64,000 bases of DNA from Azospirillum doebereinerae (lineage in GTDB: Bacteria; Pseudomonadota; Alphaproteobacteria; Azospirillales; Azospirillaceae): contig NZ_RZIJ01000008.1 of assembly GCF_003989665.1 (NCBI RefSeq), positions 1 through 64,000 on the forward strand, written 5' to 3'. This document shows, piece after piece, positions 31,843 to 41,899 of the stretch. The notes beneath the pieces were generated by a model that was given only the letters and a program-made list of their open reading frames with translations, made no database searches and was not told the origin of the DNA. The first letter of the stretch is position 1. The number at the start of each line of letters is the position of its first letter. Made by a program: the position numbers and the translations under genes.

Positions 31843-32804
31843 CCACCCCCGTCCTGACGGTCACGCTGAACCCGGCCATCGACCAGACCATCACGCTGGA
31901 CGCCCTGCGGCCGGGCCACGTCCACCGGGCCAAGGCGGTCCGCCACAACGCCGGGGGCAAGGGCGTCAACGTCGCCAGCTGCCTCGCCGACTGGGGCGTG
32001 CCGGTGATCGCCGGGGGGCTGCTGGGCGCCGCCAACGCCGCTCCCTTCGAGGCGCTGTTCGCCGCCAAGGGCATCGCCGACGGCTTTGTCCGGCTGTCCG
32101 GGGAGACGCGGACCAACATCAAGATCGCCGATCTCGCCGGGGCCGACACCACCGACATCAACCTGCCGGGGTTGAGCGCCGACGCGGCGGCGCTGGAGCG
32201 CGTGCGCCAGTCCCTGCGCGACCTCGTGGAGCCGGGGGCGCTGGTGCTGCTGGCCGGCAGCCTGCCGGACGGGCTGCCCGCCGACAGCTACGCCACGCTG
32301 TCGGCGGATCTGGCGGCGCTGGGCGCCCGCACGGTGCTGGACAGCAGCGGCGCGCCGCTGGCCGCCGCGCTGGCGGTCACCGACGGCACGCTGCCCTACT
32401 GCGTCAAGCCCAATCGCCACGAGTTGGAGGACTGGGCCGGCAAGCCGCTGCCCGGCCTGCCCGATGTTCTGGCCGCCGCCCGCGACCTGAACCGGCGCGG
32501 GGTGGGCGTGGTGGTGGTCTCGCTGGGGGCGGAGGGGGCGCTGTTCGTCTCGGGCGACCGGGCCGTGCGGGGCCGGCTGCCGGCGGTCAACCCGCTGAGC
32601 ACGGTCGGGGCGGGCGACGCGATGGTCGCCGGGCTGATCGCCGCCTTCCGGCGCGACTGTCCGCTGGAGGAGGTGGCGCGCCTGTCCATCGCCTTCGCGG
32701 TCGCCAAGCTCGGCCAGTTCGGCCCCAACCTGCCGGAGGCGGACACGGTGCGGGCGCTGGCCGCCCAAGTCACGCTGACCGATCTCGCGCCGACCGACCT
32801 GTAG
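31839..32804 (+). CDS. fruK: 1-phosphofructokinase
   Basis: A 321-residue PfkB-family sugar kinase that converts fructose 1-phosphate to fructose 1,6-bisphosphate with ATP. The N-terminal [10 protein letters not shown], the sugar-binding GGKGVNVA and the C-terminal catalytic loop [12 protein letters not shown] are typical. It overlaps fruB by 4 nt and precedes fruA by 41 nt, giving the classical fruBKA order. Confidence 0.95.
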
Positions 32805-32845
32805 AACGATCAAGGGCGGACCCGATCCGCCCAGGAGGAAGCACC

Positions 32846-34633
32846 ATGGCGAACATGCTGGCCGTGATCGCGGCGGGCGATTTCAGCACCCAGGCCGTCC
32901 TCGCCGCCGAGGCGTTGCGCAAGGCGGCGGCCACTCTGGGGCACACCGTCACGGTCGAGCTGCGCAGCAGCCTCGGCATCCAGACCCCGCTCGACGCCGC
33001 CGCCGTGCAGGGCGCGCAGGGCGTCCTGCTGGTCGGCAGCGGGGAATTCGGCGAGGAGCGCTTCGCCGGGCTGAAACGCACCGTCGCGGCGCTCGACGCC
33101 GTGCTGGCCGACGCGCGGGCGGTGCTGGAAGGTGCGCTGGGCGCCGGCCCGGCGGTCATTCCGGTTGCTGCGGCCCCGGCCGCCGGCGCGACGAAGGCGA
33201 TCGTCGCCATCACGTCCTGCCCGACCGGCATCGCCCACACCTTCATGGCGGCGGAGGGCATCCAGCAGGCGGCCACCGCGCTGGGCCACCGGGTCCGCGT
33301 CGAGACCCAGGGCTCGGTCGGCGCCCGCGACACGCTGACCGACGCGGAGATCCGCGCCGCCGACGTGGTGCTGATCGCCGCCGACACGCAGGTCGATCTC
33401 GCGCGCTTCGCCGGCAAGCGGGTGTTCAAGAGCGGCACCAAGCCCGCGATCAACGACGGCAAGGCGCTGGTCGAGCGCGCCCTCAAGGAGGCGACCGTGC
33501 ACGGCGAGGCCGGCGACGCCGGAAGCTCGCCCCATCTGAGCGACGCCGTCGCCGCCGGCAAAGCGGAGCGTTCGGCCCAGCGCACCGGCCCCTACAAGCA
33601 CCTGATGACCGGCGTGTCCTTCATGCTGCCCTTCGTGGTGACCGGCGGTCTGCTGATCGCGCTGGCCTTCGCGCTGGGCGGCATCTACGTCTACGAGGAA
33701 TCCAACGCCGGAACGCTGGGCTACGCGCTGTTCCAGATCGGCGCCAAATCGGCCTTCGCCCTGATGGTCCCGGCGCTGGCCGGCTACATCGCCTTCTCCA
33801 TCGCCGACCGTCCCGGCATCGCGCCCGGCATGGTCGGCGGCATGCTGGCCGCCAGCCTCAACGCCGGTTTCCTCGGCGGCATCGTCGCCGGCTTCATCGC
33901 CGGCTACGGCGTCGCCTTCCTAAACCGCCACATCCGGCTGCACCGGAATTTGGAGGGGCTGAAGCCGGTGCTGATCCTGCCGCTGCTGGGCTCGCTGCTG
34001 ACCGGGCTGCTGATGATCTACGTCGTCGGCGCGCCGGTCGCGCAGGCGCTGGCGTGGCTGAGCGCCTGGCTGAAGGGCATGCAGGGCAGCAGCGCCATCC
34101 TGCTGGGGCTGCTGATCGGCGCGATGATGGCCTTCGACATGGGCGGCCCGGTCAACAAGGCGGCCTACGCCTTCTCCACCGGGCTGATCGCCAGCCAGAT
34201 CTACACGCCGATGGCCGCCGCCATGGCCGCCGGCATGGTGCCGCCGCTGGGCCTCGCGCTGGCGACCAAGCTGTTCGCCGACCGCTTCACCAAGGAGGAG
34301 CGCGAGGCCGGCAACGCCGCCGCCGTGCTCGGCATCGCCTTCATCACCGAGGGCGCCATCCCGTTCGCCGCCCGCGACCCGTTCCGGGTGATCCCGGCGC
34401 TGGTGGCCGGGGCGGCGTTGACCGGCGCCATCTCCATGGCCATCGGGGCGGAGCTGAAGGTCCCGCACGGCGGGATCTTCGTGCTGCCGATTCCCAACGC
34501 GGTGACGCAGCTCGGCGGCTACATCGTGGCGCTGGTCGTCGGCACGGTGGTGACGGCGGTGGCGTTGCGGTTGCTCAAGAAGCCGGTGGCGGCGGTGGTT
34601 GAGAGTGGCAAAGCGACGGCGGCGGCGGTGTGA
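32846..34633 (+). CDS. fruA: Fructose-specific PTS permease, EIIBC
   Basis: A 595-residue permease that imports and phosphorylates fructose to fructose 1-phosphate. An N-terminal EIIB-like duplicate (about 1-100) lacks the active cysteine; the second EIIB domain (about 115-215) has it in [16 protein letters not shown]. The membrane EIIC domain begins near residue 250 ([19 protein letters not shown]) and carries [12 protein letters not shown]. The length and the B'-B-C layout match FruA of enteric bacteria. A ribosome site AGGAGG is 8 nt upstream of the ATG. Confidence 0.95.
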   Translation: MANMLAVIAAGDFSTQAVLAAEALRKAAATLGHTVTVELRSSLGIQTPLDAAAVQGAQGVLLVGSGEFGEERFAGLKRTVAALDAVLADARAVLEGALGAGPAVIPVAAAPAAGATKAIVAITSCPTGIAHTFMAAEGIQQAATALGHRVRVETQGSVGARDTLTDAEIRAADVVLIAADTQVDLARFAGKRVFKSGTKPAINDGKALVERALKEATVHGEAGDAGSSPHLSDAVAAGKAERSAQRTGPYKHLMTGVSFMLPFVVTGGLLIALAFALGGIYVYEESNAGTLGYALFQIGAKSAFALMVPALAGYIAFSIADRPGIAPGMVGGMLAASLNAGFLGGIVAGFIAGYGVAFLNRHIRLHRNLEGLKPVLILPLLGSLLTGLLMIYVVGAPVAQALAWLSAWLKGMQGSSAILLGLLIGAMMAFDMGGPVNKAAYAFSTGLIASQIYTPMAAAMAAGMVPPLGLALATKLFADRFTKEEREAGNAAAVLGIAFITEGAIPFAARDPFRVIPALVAGAALTGAISMAIGAELKVPHGGIFVLPIPNAVTQLGGYIVALVVGTVVTAVALRLLKKPVAAVVESGKATAAAV

Positions 34634-34634
34634 C

Positions 34635-34748
34635 GAAAGCCCTTCTCCCCCTGTGGGAGAAGGGTTGGGATGAGGGGTATTCCGCCAGAGGCGGAACGAT
34701 TTGCGCCCCCTCACCCCAACCCCTCTCCCACGAGGGGAGAGGGGCTTT
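34635..34748. repeat. Fold-back repeat element after fruA, 114 bp
   Basis: AAAGCCCTTCTCCCC at the left end pairs with its near-complement ending in GGGGAGAGGGGCTTT, and the inner GGGTTGGGATGAGGGG pairs with CCCCTCACCCCAACCC around a TTCCGCC-GGCGGAA centre. It lies between the convergent fruA and sulfatase genes, where it can act as a bidirectional terminator. The same core is found inside the 45136-45440 element. Confidence 0.85.
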
Positions 34749-34765
34749 GTACGGCGTGCCCTTTA

Positions 34766-36331
34766 TCAAACATCCGGGAAATCCGGCGGCACCGGTTCAA
34801 CCGCCGGCAAACGGGCGATGGCCTTCAGCGTGTCCTCGGCGACGCCGAAGTTCCGCACGTAGGAGGTCGCCGCGTCGCGGTGGGGCTGGAAATCCCAGGG
34901 CGTGTGGCGGCCGGTCAGCAGGACGCGGTGGGCGAACAACCGGCGGTTCTGGCTCTCGATCACCGCGCGTTTCAGGGCCGGGGCGTCCCAGCGTTCCGCC
35001 ACGGCGGCGGCGAGCGACGCCTCGACGTCGGCCAGCGTCGGGTCGCCGGCCCGGTTGACCAGCTCGCGCGGATCGACGTCGAGGTCGAAGAGCTGCGGCG
35101 GGTCGTCCTCGCAAGAGACGTATTTGTACGGCCCGCGCCGCACCATGAAGAGCGGGGACAGCGTGCCCTCGCCCAGATACTCGGCGTAGACCGGGCGTTC
35201 CGCGTCGCCCGCCCGCCCTTCCAGCAGCGGCAGCAGACTGCTTCCCTCCAGCGGATCGACCGGCGGCGGCGCGCGGTCGCCGATCAGGTCGAGGAAGGTC
35301 GGGAACAGGTCGACGTGCGACACCGGGGCGGACACCCGGCCGGGCGTCCAGCGCTTCGGCGCGTGGATCAGCAGCGGCACGCGCGACGACCATTCGAAGA
35401 AGGTCATCTTGTACCACATGCCGCGCTCGCCCAGCATTTCGCCATGGTCGCCGGTGAAGACCACGATGGTGTCCTCGGCCAGCCCGGCGCGCTCCAGCGC
35501 GGTCAGCAGCCGGCCGACCTGCTCGTCCACGTAGCTGATCGAGCCGTAATAGGCGTGGCGCGCCGTGCGGACGCGCTCTTCCGTCAGGTCGTAGCGGTGC
35601 AGGCTGTCCATGAGGTGCAGGCGGCGGCTGTGCGGATCCTGCTCCGCCACGGGGATCGCCGGAACGGCGGGGGCGTCGATGGCGTCGTGGTCGTAGAGGT
35701 CCCAATGCTCGGGCAGGCAGTTGAACGGGTCGTGCGGGTGGGTGAAGGACACCGCCAGGAAGAAGGGGGCCTCGTCGCCCTTTCCAGCCGCCGTGCGGCC
35801 ATAGTCGTAGATCTTGCGCACCGCCTGATGGGCGGTCTCCTCGTCGAAGTCGATCTGGAGGCTGCGCTGGCAGGGACCGGCCTCGATCACGCTGGCCATG
35901 TGGTGCGACCAGTCGTAGCGCAACGCCCCGTTCGCCCAGTCCGGCGTCCAGCCGAAATCGGCCGGGTAGATGTCGGTGGTCAGCCGCTCCTCGAAGCCGT
36001 GAAGCTGGTCGGCGCCGACGAAATGCATCTTGCCCGACAGACAGGTGCGGTAGCCCGCCGCGCGGAAGTGATGCACGAAGGTCGGCACCGACGACGCGAA
36101 CTCGGCGGCGTTGTCGTAGGCGCCGATGGACGACGGCAGCCGCCCCGACAGCAGCGAGAAGCGCGACGGCGCGCAGAGCGGGTAGTTGCAATAGGCGTTC
36201 TCGAAGACGACGCCCTCCGCCGCCAGCCGCGACAGGTTGGGCGTCCTGACCAGCGGGTGTCCGTAGAAGGGCAGGGCGGGGGCCGCCATCTGGTCGGCCA
36301 TGATGAACAGGATGTTGGGCGAACGCGGCAC
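34766..36331 (-). CDS. betC: Choline-sulfatase
   Basis: A 521-residue cytoplasmic-type sulfatase that splits choline-O-sulfate into choline and sulfate. The formylglycine site is intact (Cys53 in PLCAPSRFSLLSGR), with the N-terminal metal residues in NILFIMADQM and the diagnostic choline-sulfatase stretches YDNAAEFASS, SGKMHFVGADQLHGFEERLT and YPADFGWTPDW. A C-terminal PWDFQPHRDA also matches BetC. GTG at 36331 is chosen; GGAG lies 11 nt upstream. It is the last gene of a sulfonate-type ABC operon and no betIBA genes are nearby, so sulfate release rather than osmoprotection is the likely purpose. Confidence 0.88.
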   Translation of the reverse strand: MPRSPNILFIMADQMAAPALPFYGHPLVRTPNLSRLAAEGVVFENAYCNYPLCAPSRFSLLSGRLPSSIGAYDNAAEFASSVPTFVHHFRAAGYRTCLSGKMHFVGADQLHGFEERLTTDIYPADFGWTPDWANGALRYDWSHHMASVIEAGPCQRSLQIDFDEETAHQAVRKIYDYGRTAAGKGDEAPFFLAVSFTHPHDPFNCLPEHWDLYDHDAIDAPAVPAIPVAEQDPHSRRLHLMDSLHRYDLTEERVRTARHAYYGSISYVDEQVGRLLTALERAGLAEDTIVVFTGDHGEMLGERGMWYKMTFFEWSSRVPLLIHAPKRWTPGRVSAPVSHVDLFPTFLDLIGDRAPPPVDPLEGSSLLPLLEGRAGDAERPVYAEYLGEGTLSPLFMVRRGPYKYVSCEDDPPQLFDLDVDPRELVNRAGDPTLADVEASLAAAVAERWDAPALKRAVIESQNRRLFAHRVLLTGRHTPWDFQPHRDAATSYVRNFGVAEDTLKAIARLPAVEPVPPDFPDV

Positions 36332-36360
36332 TGAGGTCGAACTCCGGGGATGAGGATGGT

Positions 36361-37212
36361 TCAGCTCTTGCCCTTCCAGGGCACCAGCCACGCCTCCAGC
36401 AGGCGCATGCCGTAGGAGAAGGCGAAGGCCCACACGGCGATCACGCCGATGCCGACGAAGACCACGTCGGTCGCCAGGAAATGCGAGGCCGACATGATCA
36501 TGAAGCCGATGCCGCGCGTCGCCGCGATCAGCTCTGCCGCGACCAGCGTGCTCCAGCCAACGCCGATGCCGATGCGCAACCCGGTCAGGATCTCCGGCAG
36601 GGCGCTGGGCAGCACGATGGCGCGGAACAGCTGCCAGCGGGTGGCGCCCAGCGACAGGGCGGCGTTGACCCGCTCGATCGGCAGCGCCCGCACCCCGGCC
36701 TGGGCCGACAGGCAGATCGGCGCGAACATCGCCAGCGTCAGCAGCACGATCTTCGACAGCTCGCCGATGCCCAGCCAGATGATCATCAGCGGCAGATAGG
36801 CCAGCGGCGGCAGCGGCCAATAGAACTCGATGGGGGTGTCGAGGACGCCCTTGGCCCAGCGGTTCAGCCCCATCGCCAGCCCCAGCGGGATGGCGAGCGA
36901 CGCGGCGATGACGGCGGCGGTGACGATGCGGAACAGGCTGGCCGCCACATGCTCCCACAGCGTCGCCCCGGCGTAGCCGTCCTCGGCGATGGCGAGGAAC
37001 TGGGTCGCCACCTCCTGCGGGCTCGGCAGGAACAGCGGCGGGACCAGCCGGTACTGCGCGGCCAGGAACCACAGCCCGAGCAGCGCCGCCCCGGTCGCGA
37101 GGCTGATCGGCGCCGTGCGGGCGCCGCCCAGGCCGAAGGGGTGCAACTGCACCAGCTTGGGTGCTGCTGGGGGCGCGGGGGTGGTGTCGTCGGCGCGGGC
37201 CAGATCGGTCAT
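36361..37212 (-). CDS. Taurine/sulfonate-type ABC transporter permease (TauC/SsuC family)
   Basis: A 283-residue inner-membrane permease with about six hydrophobic segments and the EAA-type loop in [32 protein letters not shown]. It pairs with the ATPase gene it overlaps by 4 nt. The ATG at 37212 is preferred over GTG at 37221 because AAGG stands at a suitable distance. The substrate class (sulfonate or sulfate ester) is inferred from the family and from the choline-sulfatase gene 29 bp downstream. Confidence 0.88.
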   Translation of the reverse strand: MTDLARADDTTPAPPAAPKLVQLHPFGLGGARTAPISLATGAALLGLWFLAAQYRLVPPLFLPSPQEVATQFLAIAEDGYAGATLWEHVAASLFRIVTAAVIAASLAIPLGLAMGLNRWAKGVLDTPIEFYWPLPPLAYLPLMIIWLGIGELSKIVLLTLAMFAPICLSAQAGVRALPIERVNAALSLGATRWQLFRAIVLPSALPEILTGLRIGIGVGWSTLVAAELIAATRGIGFMIMSASHFLATDVVFVGIGVIAVWAFAFSYGMRLLEAWLVPWKGKS

Positions 37213-38021
37213 TGCAGCCACCCTTCGCGTTGTCCGCCCCGTCGCCCCTCATGGGACGGCCGGTGCACGATGTTGCGGATCTCGTCGTGCAGCTCGGCGA
37301 AGCGCGGGTCGGACAGGACCGCTCGCACGTCGCGGTCCGCCGCGAAGCGCCGCACGAAATCCAGGTCGAAGCGCGCGGTGATCCGCCCCGGACGCGGCGA
37401 CATCACCACCACCGTCGTGCCGAGGAACAGCGCCTCCTCGATGGAGTGGGTGATGAAGAAGATGCGCTTGCCGGTGCGCGCCCAGACGTCGATCAGCAGC
37501 TCCTGCATCTGCTCGCGCGTCAGGCTGTCGAGCGCGCCAAAGGGCTCGTCCATCAGCAGGATCTTCGGGTCGGTCGCCAGCGCGCGGGCAATGCCGACGC
37601 GCTGGCGCATGCCGCCCGACAGCTCATGCGGGGTTGCGTCGGCGAAATCCTCCAGCCCGACCAGCCCCAGCAGCTCCTCCGCCCGTTCGCGCCGCCGCCG
37701 GGCCGGCAGGCCGGCGAATTTCAGGCCGAGCGCGACGTTCTCGGCCACCGTCTTCCAGGGCAGCAGCGTGTCCTTCTGGAAGACCACGCCCCGGTCGGCG
37801 CCGGGCTTCTCCACCGGCTGCCCGTCGAGCGTGATGGCGCCCTCGGACAGCGGCAGGAAGCCGGCGATGGCGTTCAGCAGCGTCGATTTCCCGCAGCCCG
37901 ACGCGCCCAGTGCCACCACGATGCTGCCGGCGTCGATGTCCAGCGAGGCGCGGTCGAGCGCGTGGACCGTCCGGCCGTCGCGGGCGGGGAAGAAGACGCT
38001 GGCGTTGCGGACCTGGAGCAT
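37209..38021 (-). CDS. Taurine/sulfonate-type ABC transporter ATPase (TauB/SsuB family)
   Basis: A 270-residue ATPase with Walker [11 protein letters not shown]-loop [12 protein letters not shown], signature [15 protein letters not shown], Walker [13 protein letters not shown] and the switch histidine in [10 protein letters not shown]. These are the typical wording of the nitrate/sulfonate/taurine group. It sits between the binding-protein and permease genes in one operon. Confidence 0.92.
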   Translation of the reverse strand: MLQVRNASVFFPARDGRTVHALDRASLDIDAGSIVVALGASGCGKSTLLNAIAGFLPLSEGAITLDGQPVEKPGADRGVVFQKDTLLPWKTVAENVALGLKFAGLPARRRRERAEELLGLVGLEDFADATPHELSGGMRQRVGIARALATDPKILLMDEPFGALDSLTREQMQELLIDVWARTGKRIFFITHSIEEALFLGTTVVVMSPRPGRITARFDLDFVRRFAADRDVRAVLSDPRFAELHDEIRNIVHRPSHEGRRGGQREGWLQ

Positions 38022-38047
38022 GGCGATCCCCTTTCCTGCGCTGGCGG

Positions 38048-39052
38048 TCAGCGCGCGTCCTTGACGTAGTCGGCGGTGACGAAGCCGCCGTAGCTCGGCA
38101 GGACGGTGGTGATCTTCTTCTGCTCCTTGAGGAACTCGGCGGTCGCCTTCAGGATCTTGGCGGCGCCGCTGCCCTCGCCGCCGGCCAGCCAGGAAACCGT
38201 CGCCTGCTGCTGCGCCGGGACCAGCGACAGGTTCGACAGGGCCGAGGCCTGATCGGCCGGCGTGCCGCCAAGCAGCTTGGCCAGCGCCTTCGCGTTCTCG
38301 GAGTCCGGGCCCCAGGCGGCCTTGTCGCTCTGGAAGGAGGCGCTGTACTTCTCGACGACGCCGGCGAAGCTCTTGAGGAAGGCCGGGTTGTCCTTGGCGA
38401 AGGGGGCGGTGGCGACCCAGGCGGTGAAGGTGGGCGCGCCCCGGTCGGCGACCTGCCGCGAGGTCAGCAGCACCGTGCCGGTCTTCTTCAGCTCGGTCAG
38501 CGCCGGATCCCAGACGAAGGCGCCGTCGAGGTCACCGCGATTCCAGGCGGCCACGATGTCGGGCTGCGGGATGGCGAAGACCTGGGCGTCGCGCTCGCTC
38601 AGCTTCTCCTGCTTGAGCACGGCGAGCAGCTGGTAATGGTCGGTCGAGACCGGGGCGGCGGCGAGCTTCTTGCCCTTCAGGTCGCCGGCCTTTTCGATGC
38701 CGGAGCCGTTGCGCACGACCAGCGCCTCGTCGGTGCCGGAAATGGTGGCGAGGTGGAAGGCCTTGACGTCGAGGCCCCGGCTGGTCGCCGCCGCGAAGGG
38801 GCTGGAGCCGACATAGCCGACCTGCACGTCGCCGGACGCGATGGCGGCGAAGATCTCGGCGCCGGAATTGAACTTGCGGAAATCGACCTCGGTGCCGGTG
38901 GCCTTGGCGAAATCGCCGTTGGCGATGCCCACCGAGGAGGGAAGGGCGTCCGTCTGGTAACCGACGACGACCTTGCCGCCCGCCGCCTCCGCCGTGAAGG
39001 GAAGGACGGCGGCCAGCGTGGCGAACGCGAAACGGGTCAGGGTCTTATTCAT
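38048..39052 (-). CDS. Taurine/sulfonate ABC transporter substrate-binding protein (TauA-like)
   Basis: A 334-residue periplasmic protein with a signal peptide (cleavage near TAEAAGG). The mature part begins [24 protein letters not shown] and has [27 protein letters not shown], characteristic of TauA and its relatives. It is the first gene of a four-gene operon (binding protein, ATPase, permease, choline-sulfatase). A TCTA/TAGA palindrome lies 155-170 bp upstream. Confidence 0.9.
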   Translation of the reverse strand: MNKTLTRFAFATLAAVLPFTAEAAGGKVVVGYQTDALPSSVGIANGDFAKATGTEVDFRKFNSGAEIFAAIASGDVQVGYVGSSPFAAATSRGLDVKAFHLATISGTDEALVVRNGSGIEKAGDLKGKKLAAAPVSTDHYQLLAVLKQEKLSERDAQVFAIPQPDIVAAWNRGDLDGAFVWDPALTELKKTGTVLLTSRQVADRGAPTFTAWVATAPFAKDNPAFLKSFAGVVEKYSASFQSDKAAWGPDSENAKALAKLLGGTPADQASALSNLSLVPAQQQATVSWLAGGEGSGAAKILKATAEFLKEQKKITTVLPSYGGFVTADYVKDAR

Positions 39053-39419
39053 TGGTCGTCTTCCACAAGAAGAGTGAGTGTTTTGAATGGAGGTGCGTGG
39101 ACTTCGGCGTCGGCTGTCCGTTGCTTGACCGGTCCCGCCGCGTCTCTCCCTGTTCGAAAAGCTTAGTGCGGCTTGAGCGGAGCGCGCAATCCCTAAAATA
39201 CATAAATCTATAGAAATGTAGATTTTAAAGACGAGGAAATCTTGTATTTTATGGCCGCGCCTCGGCAAGGCAAAACGGGCGTTTCCCGTTTCTGCCGCTG
39301 GGAAAGCCGGTGTTGTCCGAACATCCAAGCCGGTTTATGTGTCTGGCCGGCGCGTCCACGCGGCGGTTCGGGCGCGCGGCCATCCCCATTGTCGCCGCAC
39401 AGGATCGGATTCCGTCGGA
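39053..39419. promoter_or_regulatory. Divergent control region of the TauA-like operon and the Rrf2 gene, with palindrome AAATCTA-N8-TAGATTT
   Basis: The 367 bp hold no gene. An AT-rich block (39190-39256) contains the perfect inverted repeat AAATCTA (39204-39210) and TAGATTT (39219-39225). The core TCTA-N8-TAGA recurs, with 8-10 bp spacing, in three other promoter regions of this gene region (42928, 49595, 51225). The neighbouring Rrf2-family protein is the first candidate to bind it. Confidence 0.6.
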
Positions 39420-39875
39420 ATGTTGTCGCAGAAAGCCAAATACGCGCTCCGCGCCCTGATCATGCTGGCGGAGCGGGTCGACGACGACGACTTGATCCTG
39501 ATCGCCGACATCGCGACACGCGAGAACATCCCGCGCAAGTTCCTGGAAGCCATCCTGGTGGAGTTGCGCAAGCAGGGCCTTCTGTTCGCCAAGCGCGGCA
39601 AGAGCGGCGGCTACCGGCTGGCCCGACCGCCCTCGGCGATCACCTTCGGCGAGGTGATCCGGCTGGTCGACGGGCATCTGGCGCCGATCCCCTGCGCCAG
39701 CAAATTCTCCTTCAAGCCCTGCGACGACTGCCTCGACCCCGGAACCTGTTCGGTGCGCTGGCTGATGGTGCAGGTGCGCGATGCGACCGCCGGGGTGCTC
39801 GACAACCACACGCTCGCCGACGCCCTGCGCCACCGGCAATCCACCGGCGATCTGGCCCCGAACTTCGACATCTGA
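39420..39875 (+). CDS. Rrf2-family transcriptional regulator with four cysteines
   Basis: A 151-residue winged-helix regulator beginning MLSQKAKYALRALIMLAER with recognition region ENIPRKFLEAILVELRKQGLL and RGKSGGYRLARP. Cys92, Cys101, Cys104 and Cys110 resemble the iron-sulfur ligand region of IscR/NsrR-type members, so it may sense cluster, redox or sulfur state; ligand number and spacing differ from IscR. The ATG at 39420 matches the family N-terminus, although the frame is open upstream to 39339. It faces the TauA-like operon across a shared control region and is the likely regulator of the surrounding organosulfur genes, by inference. Confidence 0.87.
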   Translation: MLSQKAKYALRALIMLAERVDDDDLILIADIATRENIPRKFLEAILVELRKQGLLFAKRGKSGGYRLARPPSAITFGEVIRLVDGHLAPIPCASKFSFKPCDDCLDPGTCSVRWLMVQVRDATAGVLDNHTLADALRHRQSTGDLAPNFDI

Positions 39876-40023
39876 GGCGAGGCGGCGGCGCGGATCCATC
39901 CCAAAACCCGCGCCACCGATCCCGAGACCGGACCGCCTTGCGAGCGCCGTCGGTCCCGACGAGCGGAAAACCTTAGGGAATTTTCCGCTTTCACCGTCGC
40001 AAGGAAGAGAGTAGCGCCAAAAC

Positions 40024-40040
40024 CCTATATTGAAAATAGG
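40024..40040. promoter_or_regulatory. Palindrome CCTAT-N7-ATAGG in a convergent gap
   Basis: CCTATATTGAAAATAGG is a perfect inverted repeat in the 192-bp gap between the Rrf2 gene and the GGDEF-EAL gene. It resembles the TCTA/TAGA sites nearby but lies 3' of both genes, so it may be unrelated or mark an unannotated transcript. No gene is visible in the gap. Confidence 0.35.
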
Positions 40041-40067
40041 AATCTTCTTCCGGCCGGTGGTTTGTTT

Positions 40068-41876
40068 TTATATAACGAAATCTCCGTGTTCAAGCGCGGC
40101 GTGCTCCCGCTCCAGCGCCCGCAGGGTCTGGGTCACGGCCTGGGCGTCGGCGGGGCGGCCCAGCAGGTAGCCTTGCAGCAGGTCGCAGCCGTTGCGCGTC
40201 AGCCAGTCGCGCTGCTCGGCCGTCTCCACGCCCTCGGCGACCAGCACCATGTTCAGGCTGCCGGCCAGCGCGATGATCGCCCGCGCGATGGCCTGCCCGC
40301 CCGCGTTGTCGCCCTCGGCGTCGCTGAGGCTGCGGGTGAAGGAGCCGTCCATCTTGAGGATGTCGAAGGGCAGGCAGTTGAGGTAGCTGAGGCTGGAATA
40401 GCCGGTGCCGAAATCGTCCAGCGCCAGCCGGATGCCCAGCCCCTTCAACGCCGTCAGCACCCGGCGGCTGAGCGCCATGTCCTCGATCAGCAGGCCCTCG
40501 GTGATCTCCAGCACCAGCAGCGCCGGGTCCAGCCCGGTGTCGGCCAGCACCGAGCGCACGTGGTCCACCAGCGACGGGTCGCGCAGCTGGCGGGGCGACA
40601 GGTTGACGGCGATCTCGACCGGCGGATGCCCGGCCTCCTGCCACGCGCGGGCCTGCCGGCAGGCGGTATCGAGCACCCAGCGCCCGATCGGCAGGATCAG
40701 CCCGGTCTCCTCGGTCACCGGGATGAACTTGGCCGGCGACACGAGGCCCAGCTCGTCGCAGCGCCAGCGCAGCAGCGCCTCCACCCCGACCGGCCGGCCG
40801 GTCGCGGCCTCGACCAGCGGCTGGTAGTGCAGGAAGAACTGGCCGCGCGCCAGCGCCTGGGCCAGCATGGTCTTCATGAACAGCCGTTCCGCCGCGACCG
40901 CCGTCATCGACGCGTCGTAGAACTGGACGTTGCTCCGACCGCGCTCCTTGGCCTGATACATCGCCATGTCGGCCTTGCGCAGCAGGTCGTCGACGGCCTC
41001 GCCGTCGTCGGGGAACACCACGCCGCCGATGCTGGCCGACAGGGCGTAGGCGTTGTCGCCCAAGGGGAAGGGCTCGGCCAGCGCCCGCTGCACGGCGTCG
41101 GCGACCGCCGTTACGGACTCGTCCCGGCTGGCGTCCTCGACGATCACGGTGAACTCGTCGCCGCCCAGCCGCGACAGGAAGACCGCCGGCCCCAGGCTGT
41201 CCGCGAGCCGCCGCGCGATGGCGGCCAGCAGATCGTCGCCCAGCGCGTGACCGAGCGTGTCGTTGATCTCCTTGAAGCGGTCGAAGTCGAGGAACAAAAC
41301 GGCCAGCCGCCGCCCGCCGGCCCGCGCGCCGGCCATCGCCCGCTCCAGCCGCTGGCGGAACTGGAAGCGGTTGGGCAACCCGGTCAACAGGTCGAACTGT
41401 GCCAGATAGGCCATGCGGTCTTCGGTGGACTTGATGTGGGTGATGTCGCGGAACACCAGCACACCGCCGACGATCCGCCCGTCCGGCTCCAAGAGCGGGC
41501 GGGCGTTCAGCCGGATCCAAGTGCCGCGCCGCTGGTCCTCCCCGGAGGTGTCGGGGCTGCGGTTGCCGGCGATGAACAGGCTCTGGCGCTCGATGCTGTC
41601 GCCGCGGATGGCGCGGGTCATCGGCCGCAGGGCCGGCGGGCAGGGCGTGACCTGATCGTCCAACCGGAAGCTCGACCCGAAGCGCTCGTCGAAGGCGACG
41701 CCGTGCAGCGGCCCGAACACCGCCTCGGCCGCCGGGTTGGCGGTGATGATGCGGCCGTCCAGATCGGCGACGCAGACCCCCTCCGCCATGTTGTCCAGGA
41801 CCAGTTGCAGGATCTGCGCGTGGCTGCCGAGCGCGGACGGCGCCGGCTCGACAAGACGGTGGAGGCTGTGACGCAT
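40068..41876 (-). CDS. PAS-GGDEF-EAL cyclic-di-GMP signalling protein
   Basis: A 602-residue cytoplasmic protein with a PAS domain (about 20-150), a GGDEF diguanylate cyclase domain (about 165-325, motif RLGGDEF intact) and an EAL phosphodiesterase domain (about 340-590, with VEALLRW, EITEGLL and DDFGTGYSSL intact). Both catalytic motifs look usable, so the net activity is uncertain. No membrane segment is present. The gene lies 23 bp downstream of an esterase gene on the same strand, inside the organosulfur region, and its PAS ligand is unknown. Confidence 0.92.
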   Translation of the reverse strand: MRHSLHRLVEPAPSALGSHAQILQLVLDNMAEGVCVADLDGRIITANPAAEAVFGPLHGVAFDERFGSSFRLDDQVTPCPPALRPMTRAIRGDSIERQSLFIAGNRSPDTSGEDQRRGTWIRLNARPLLEPDGRIVGGVLVFRDITHIKSTEDRMAYLAQFDLLTGLPNRFQFRQRLERAMAGARAGGRRLAVLFLDFDRFKEINDTLGHALGDDLLAAIARRLADSLGPAVFLSRLGGDEFTVIVEDASRDESVTAVADAVQRALAEPFPLGDNAYALSASIGGVVFPDDGEAVDDLLRKADMAMYQAKERGRSNVQFYDASMTAVAAERLFMKTMLAQALARGQFFLHYQPLVEAATGRPVGVEALLRWRCDELGLVSPAKFIPVTEETGLILPIGRWVLDTACRQARAWQEAGHPPVEIAVNLSPRQLRDPSLVDHVRSVLADTGLDPALLVLEITEGLLIEDMALSRRVLTALKGLGIRLALDDFGTGYSSLSYLNCLPFDILKMDGSFTRSLSDAEGDNAGGQAIARAIIALAGSLNMVLVAEGVETAEQRDWLTRNGCDLLQGYLLGRPADAQAVTQTLRALEREHAALEHGDFVI

Positions 41877-41899
41877 GAGGGGAACTCCCGTCCGCTGGC

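Noticed and set aside
39339..39419. N-terminal extension of the Rrf2 protein
   Set aside because: The 27 extra residues are Arg/His/Gly-rich and unlike the family, whose members begin MLSQKAKYAL-like.
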